Shown one piece after another: positions 48,854 to 51,923 of a stretch of DNA of 51,923 nucleotides (position 1 is the stretch's first letter; every line of letters begins with the position of its first letter). The position numbers were made by a program, and so were the translations under genes. The notes under the pieces were generated by a model. That model had not been told where the DNA came from, did not search any database, and saw nothing but the letters and a program-made list of their open reading frames with translations. The stretch is taken from assembly GCF_001408515.1 (NCBI RefSeq), contig NZ_CYPR01000121.1:1-51923 (forward strand). The letters are read 5' to 3'. The stretch is from Jannaschia seosinensis. GTDB lineage: Bacteria > Pseudomonadota > Alphaproteobacteria > Rhodobacterales > Rhodobacteraceae.

Positions 48854-49544
48854 CGCGGCCTCCGACCCGCGCGGCAACCCGGCGCCCGATCATCTCCGAC
48901 AGCAGAAGCGCAACCATCGCCACCGCGACAGAGACGAGGACGAGCTTCATCGCCGAACTCTCGCCACCCGGCACCTGCAGAAAGGCGTAGATCGCCGAGG
49001 GGATCGTGCGCGTCTGGCCGGGGATGTTCGACACGAAGGTTATGGTCGCGCCGAACTCGCCCATTGCCTTTGCGAAGGCGAGAATCGCCCCCGCGACGAT
49101 GCCCGGCAAGGACATCGGCAGCGTGACCGTCAAAAAGACCCAGGTCGGCGCGGCCCCCAGCGTCGCCCCGGCCTGCTCAAGCTTCGCATCGACCGCTTCG
49201 AACGAAAGACGGATGGCGCGTACCATAAGCGGGAACGCCATGATGCCAGCCGCGAGCGCCGCGCCGGTCCAGCGGAAGGCGAAGACGATGCCGAATTCGG
49301 CGAGCAGCCCTCCCACCGGCCCTTGCGTCCCCATGACCAGCAAAAGCAGATAACCCGTCACCACCGGCGGCAGGATCAGCGGCAGAAGCACGATGCCATT
49401 CAGAAGCTGCTTTCCCGGAAACGACCATCGCGCCAGCGCATAGGCCACGAAGATCCCCAGAGGCAGGCTGACCAGCGTCGCCCACACCGAGACTTGGAGC
49501 GAGAGCGCGACCGCGCGCCACTCCTCGGGGCCGAGCCAATTCAT
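48846..49544 (-). CDS. modB: Molybdate ABC transporter permease
   Basis: Membrane channel of the molybdate importer. 232 residues, five or six TM helices, with the EAA loop LEQAGATLGAAPTWVFLTVTLP (about 148-169), and MGEFGATITF, the hallmark of ModB/CysT-type permeases. ATG 49544 follows modA after 10 nt; the reading to 49721 is an overlap with modA. modC starts inside its 3' end. Confidence 0.95.
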   Translation of the reverse strand: MNWLGPEEWRAVALSLQVSVWATLVSLPLGIFVAYALARWSFPGKQLLNGIVLLPLILPPVVTGYLLLLVMGTQGPVGGLLAEFGIVFAFRWTGAALAAGIMAFPLMVRAIRLSFEAVDAKLEQAGATLGAAPTWVFLTVTLPMSLPGIVAGAILAFAKAMGEFGATITFVSNIPGQTRTIPSAIYAFLQVPGGESSAMKLVLVSVAVAMVALLLSEMIGRRVAARVGGRDA

Positions 49545-49554
49545 CACGTCCCCC

Positions 49555-50340
49555 CTAATGCGGCACGACCACAAATCCATGCCGTTCGAACGCCGCACGC
49601 GCCTCCGGTCCACGCAGATAGTCGAGGAACTCCGTCTCGGCGGGCACATCCCGGTTGGCAAGGTTGGCGGCCGGATAGACGATTGGCGAGTGGCTGTCCG
49701 GCGGGAAGGTGCCCACGACACTCACGGCATCCTCGGCGACAGCATCGGTGGCGTAGACGATACCGAAGGGCGCCTCTCCGGTGGCCACGAAGGCCAGCGC
49801 CGCGCGCACGTTGTCGGATTGCGCAACCTGCGCCGCGACGTTCGGCCAGAGCCCGAGATTTTCGAGCGCCGCCTTGCCGTAGATCCCGGCGGGAACCGCT
49901 TCAACAAGCGCCATGGCCAGCCGCCCTTCGCCAAGAAGCCCGGCGAGCTCCAGGTCGGGCGAGATGTCGACCTCTTCCGCGTCGCGCCCGGGAGCGACAA
50001 GTACGAGCGAATTGTTCAGCAGATCGAAGCGCGTGCCCGGCTTGAGCAGGCCATCCTGCTCCAGCTCATCCATCCAGCCGGGATTGGCCGAGATGAAGAT
50101 GTCCGCAGGCGCACCCTGCTGGATCTGCCGGGCAAGCACCGAGGAGCCGGCCAGCGCGACCACGACATCGTGTCCCGACGATGCCTCAAACCGTTCTTCG
50201 ATCTCCGCCATGGCATTCGCCATGCTCGCCGCGGCGAACACGGTGATCTCGTCCGCGGCGGCCGGCGCCGCGACCGCTCCGACAAGGATCGCGACTCTGG
50301 ACAGTCGGTTCGCCCGACAAATCAACGTCGCTTCGGTCAC
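49555..50340 (-). CDS. modA: Molybdate ABC transporter periplasmic binding protein
   Basis: Captures molybdate (or tungstate) in the periplasm. 261 residues from GTG 50340. Signal peptide about 1-29 (VAILVGAVAAPAAA, cut before DEITVF). Mature ModA motifs: VFAAASMANAMAEI, LAGSSVLARQIQQGAPADIFISAN, ALVEAVPAGIYGKAALE and GEAPFGIVYATDA. The Ser residues of AAASM and AGSS bind the oxyanion. It is 70 nt downstream of the frameshifted modE. Confidence 0.95.
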   Translation of the reverse strand: MTEATLICRANRLSRVAILVGAVAAPAAADEITVFAAASMANAMAEIEERFEASSGHDVVVALAGSSVLARQIQQGAPADIFISANPGWMDELEQDGLLKPGTRFDLLNNSLVLVAPGRDAEEVDISPDLELAGLLGEGRLAMALVEAVPAGIYGKAALENLGLWPNVAAQVAQSDNVRAALAFVATGEAPFGIVYATDAVAEDAVSVVGTFPPDSHSPIVYPAANLANRDVPAETEFLDYLRGPEARAAFERHGFVVVPH

Positions 50341-50410
50341 GTGGCGTCCTCCCGGATGCGCGATATGTTTCGTCGGGACGATCGCCAGAGTGGTGCCGGT
50401 CGTGCAAGCG

Positions 50411-50757
50411 CTATTTGCGTTCGGGAATATCGTTCAGCATGGCCCGGAGCCACGTGACGTGCGGCTCGCCCGCGCGGCGCGCCTCCGCCTCGAGCGTCCG
50501 AAACTCGGTCATCACGACTTCTCCCGCCTCGGTAACCTGCGTTCCGCCGCCCTTTGCCCCGCCTCGTATTCTGCGCACGAGCGGCTCCTGGAACATGGCA
50601 TTCATCGTCTCGACAAACTGCCATGCGCGCTTGTAGCTCATGCCCATCAAGCGGCCTGCGGCGGCTCAAGCAGTTCCGCCTTGCCTAACCCGATCATCTC
50701 GTGCGGGCCGAACACGATACGAATGCGGAATTGCGGCTCAATATCGATCTCGGTCAT
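50411..50757 (-). pseudogene. modE: modE-type molybdenum regulator, frameshifted by an apparent 25-nt deletion
   Basis: Short ModE (N-terminal winged helix only) that would repress modABC when molybdate is bound or sense it elsewhere. From ATG 50757 the frame reads MTEIDIEPQFRIRIVFGPHE, then GLGKAELLE, the normal ModE start, but then PPQAA and a stop at 50647-50649. The rest, AAGRLMGMSYKRAWQFVETMN and on to GGGTQVTEAG, is in another frame. ModE proteins have about nine residues (like AIxETGSIS) between LLE and AA; here two bases remain of 27, so 25 nt are missing and the first HTH helix is lost. The stop and a restart codon form TGATG, so the second part (78 residues) may still be made, but without a full HTH. 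Next to an IS4-type element. Confidence 0.85.
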
Positions 50758-50798
50758 GTGTGCACATTGCGCCCTCGGTCATGTGTGCACATTGCGCC
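50749..50798. repeat. Exact 25-bp tandem duplication across the modE start
   Basis: The 25-bp unit CTCGGTCATGTGTGCACATT plus GCGCC occurs at 50749-50773 and again directly at 50774-50798 with no mismatch. It contains the modE start codon (minus strand) and the palindrome ATGTGCACAT. The upstream copy gives a second ATGACCGAG that is out of frame and stops after 14 codons. Confidence 0.95.
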
Positions 50799-51258
50799 GG
50801 TGTTGCGGTGCCGGGCAAGCCAGCAATCGCTGCGCCCGGGTAGGAGAGCCACATCGCATAGAGGCGAAAGTCGGCGGGCGCATGCGCAGCAACGCCACCA
50901 AAGGGAAGCCGAACGGTTTTGGCACTCCGTTGCAGGCGGACCAGATTCTGGTTCTGCAGTTTGACGGAGCAGGCACGCTCACTGAGTTCAGCCTTTCAGC
51001 TGCATCTCCGTCCCGCGCCCTTGTAGCGTTTGTGCTGAAATAGGGGTGAGCCTTTTACTTCAACAGCATCAACGGGAGCGGGACTGCAGGAACCGCAAAA
51101 GGCCAGCCGCACGCCGCACGGATATGCGCGGCATTCCGTTGTGCCGTCGATAAAGCGGCAGAACCACCCAGACTACACGACACAGCCGTTTTTGGGGTGG
51201 CCGAGACCGGCAAGAGAGATTCTTCTGGTGGACTCGACCTCGCCAAAGGAACGGTCCC
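50799..51258. other. Stretch between modE and the IS4-type transposase gene
   Basis: No gene is recognised. A short plus-strand ORF (50881-51043, 54 codons, with FGTPLQADQILVLQFDGAG) ends just before the IS region; it may be a fragment of a disrupted gene. The left inverted repeat of the IS should lie between about 51040 and 51250, but I cannot define it without the right end. Confidence 0.45.
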
Positions 51259-51923
51259 TTGAATATCCGTGCTCTCGCCGATCTCCAGAAAACGCTAACT
51301 CCGCATGTGCCGTTGGGCAAGTCACGGCTCGAGACGCTCTGCATGATCCTGCTTGGCATGATCAGCGCCCGAACGGTGAACCTGACGCATATCGCGAGCG
51401 AGCGGCCAAGTCGCGCCATGGTTGCATCGACCTATCGCCGTCTGCAACGCTTCTTCCAACACGTGTGCCTGCCCGAGGATTGGAGCGTGGGCATCGTGAT
51501 CTCGCTGCTCGGCAATCCTCGCCCTTGGCATCTGTGTCTTGACCGCACCAACTGGAAGATCGGCAAGACCGACGTTAACGTCCTCGTGTTGGCCGTCATC
51601 ACGGCCAGGTTCCGTGTCCCGTTGATGTGGACCATGCTCCCGCATTCCGGCAACAGCACGACCGCTCAGCGCATCGCGCTGATGAAGCGGTATCTCGCGT
51701 ATTTCGACGCCTCAACCGTTCGGATGCTGCTGGCGGATCGCGAGTTCATCGGTCAGGAATGGTTCACTTTTCTCGTCGAGCAGGAGATCCCCTTCGCGAT
51801 CCGCATGAAGGAGGGCCAGATAGTCCGTACCAACGGCCGCGAGCTGAACCTGCGCTCCCTGCTGTCACGGTGCAGGGGTGTGCGGGGCTTCACGGCCGTC
51901 CTGCCTGGCAGAGCGAATCACCC
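51259..51923 (+). mobile_element. IS4-family transposase, 5' part (cut by window edge)
   Basis: An open frame of 221 codons from TTG 51259 that runs off the right edge. The start NIRALADLQKTLTPHVPLGK is typical for IS4-type transposases, followed by SRLETLCMILLGMI, the first DDE Asp in LCLDRTNWKIG (about 95), and the second in LLADREFIGQEW (about 160); the Glu and the right terminus are outside the window. An AAAGGA Shine-Dalgarno lies upstream. No interruption is seen so far. It sits about 0.5 kb from the damaged modE and is the only mobile element in the window. Confidence 0.88.

Noticed and set aside
50749-50798. Tandem 25-bp repeat as a CRISPR or integration att site
   Set aside because: Only two adjacent units without spacers, and no integrase or cas gene; a simple duplication explains it.

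Overview
The window reads as chromosomal DNA of an alphaproteobacterium of the Rhodobacteraceae (Roseobacter/Rhodobacter type). Supporting signs are the high GC content with long antisense shadow ORFs, the chvGI-hprK-rapZ-manX-ptsH cluster beside pckA, a rpoZ/rsh/pdxJ/acpS/lepB/rnc/era/recO housekeeping block, three deformylase-type genes next to fmt, several small families I associate with Rhodobacteraceae (DUF6473, twin-transmembrane protein, DUF6324-like, DUF1491), and a tRNA-His of the alphaproteobacterial kind (A73, no encoded G-1). Most of it is core genome with tight operons and many 1-8 nt overlaps.

Layout. 1-3.1 kb: 5' part of tuf and complete parC. 3.3-9.3 kb: SH3 protein, short-chain dehydrogenase, twin-TM protein, PduO-type cobalamin adenosyltransferase, etfBA, DUF6473 protein and 3-hydroxybutyryl-CoA dehydrogenase (fatty-acid/polyhydroxybutyrate and flavoprotein electron flow). 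9.8-14.5 kb (minus): HPr, EIIA-Man-like protein, RapZ, HPr kinase, ChvG and ChvI, facing divergent pckA at 14.8 kb; this is a carbon/nitrogen and envelope signalling block beside the gluconeogenic gene. 16.4-17.7 kb: DUF3859 and TSUP transporter genes. 17.8-26.6 kb (minus): recO, DUF1491, era, rnc, lepB, acpS, pdxJ, DUF2062, rsh, rpoZ, folK. 26.7-30.5 kb: NYN nuclease-like gene, TRIC-type channel, rnhA, DUF3429, ispH, small membrane protein. 30.4-32.9 kb (minus): three def-type genes and fmt, with one def paralogue lacking catalytic residues.

33.0-41.9 kb: PatB/MalY lyase, GH13 glucosidase, tRNA-His, DUF6324-like protein, mmcB, alpha/beta hydrolase, DsbA-like isomerase, prs, a THUMP-type RNA methyltransferase and a DUF305 protein. 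42.5-46.0 kb: copper module with cueR divergent from copA and a coupled cytochrome c; the long-spacer MerR-type promoter and dyad are visible between them. 46.2-47.5 kb: secreted PQQ-type sugar dehydrogenase. 47.8-50.8 kb: molybdate transporter modABC preceded by modE, which carries an apparent 25-nt frameshifting deletion in its helix-turn-helix and a 25-bp tandem duplication across its start. The window ends inside an IS4-type transposase gene next to this damaged modE.

I found no CRISPR array, prophage or defence island, and no clearly new multi-gene system. The most unusual items are the broken modE, the conserved-looking but catalytically degenerate deformylase paralogue, the DUF305 protein with an extra C-terminal domain beside the copper module, and several perfect dyads in intergenic DNA. 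All family names rest on reading motifs by eye; no search was run.
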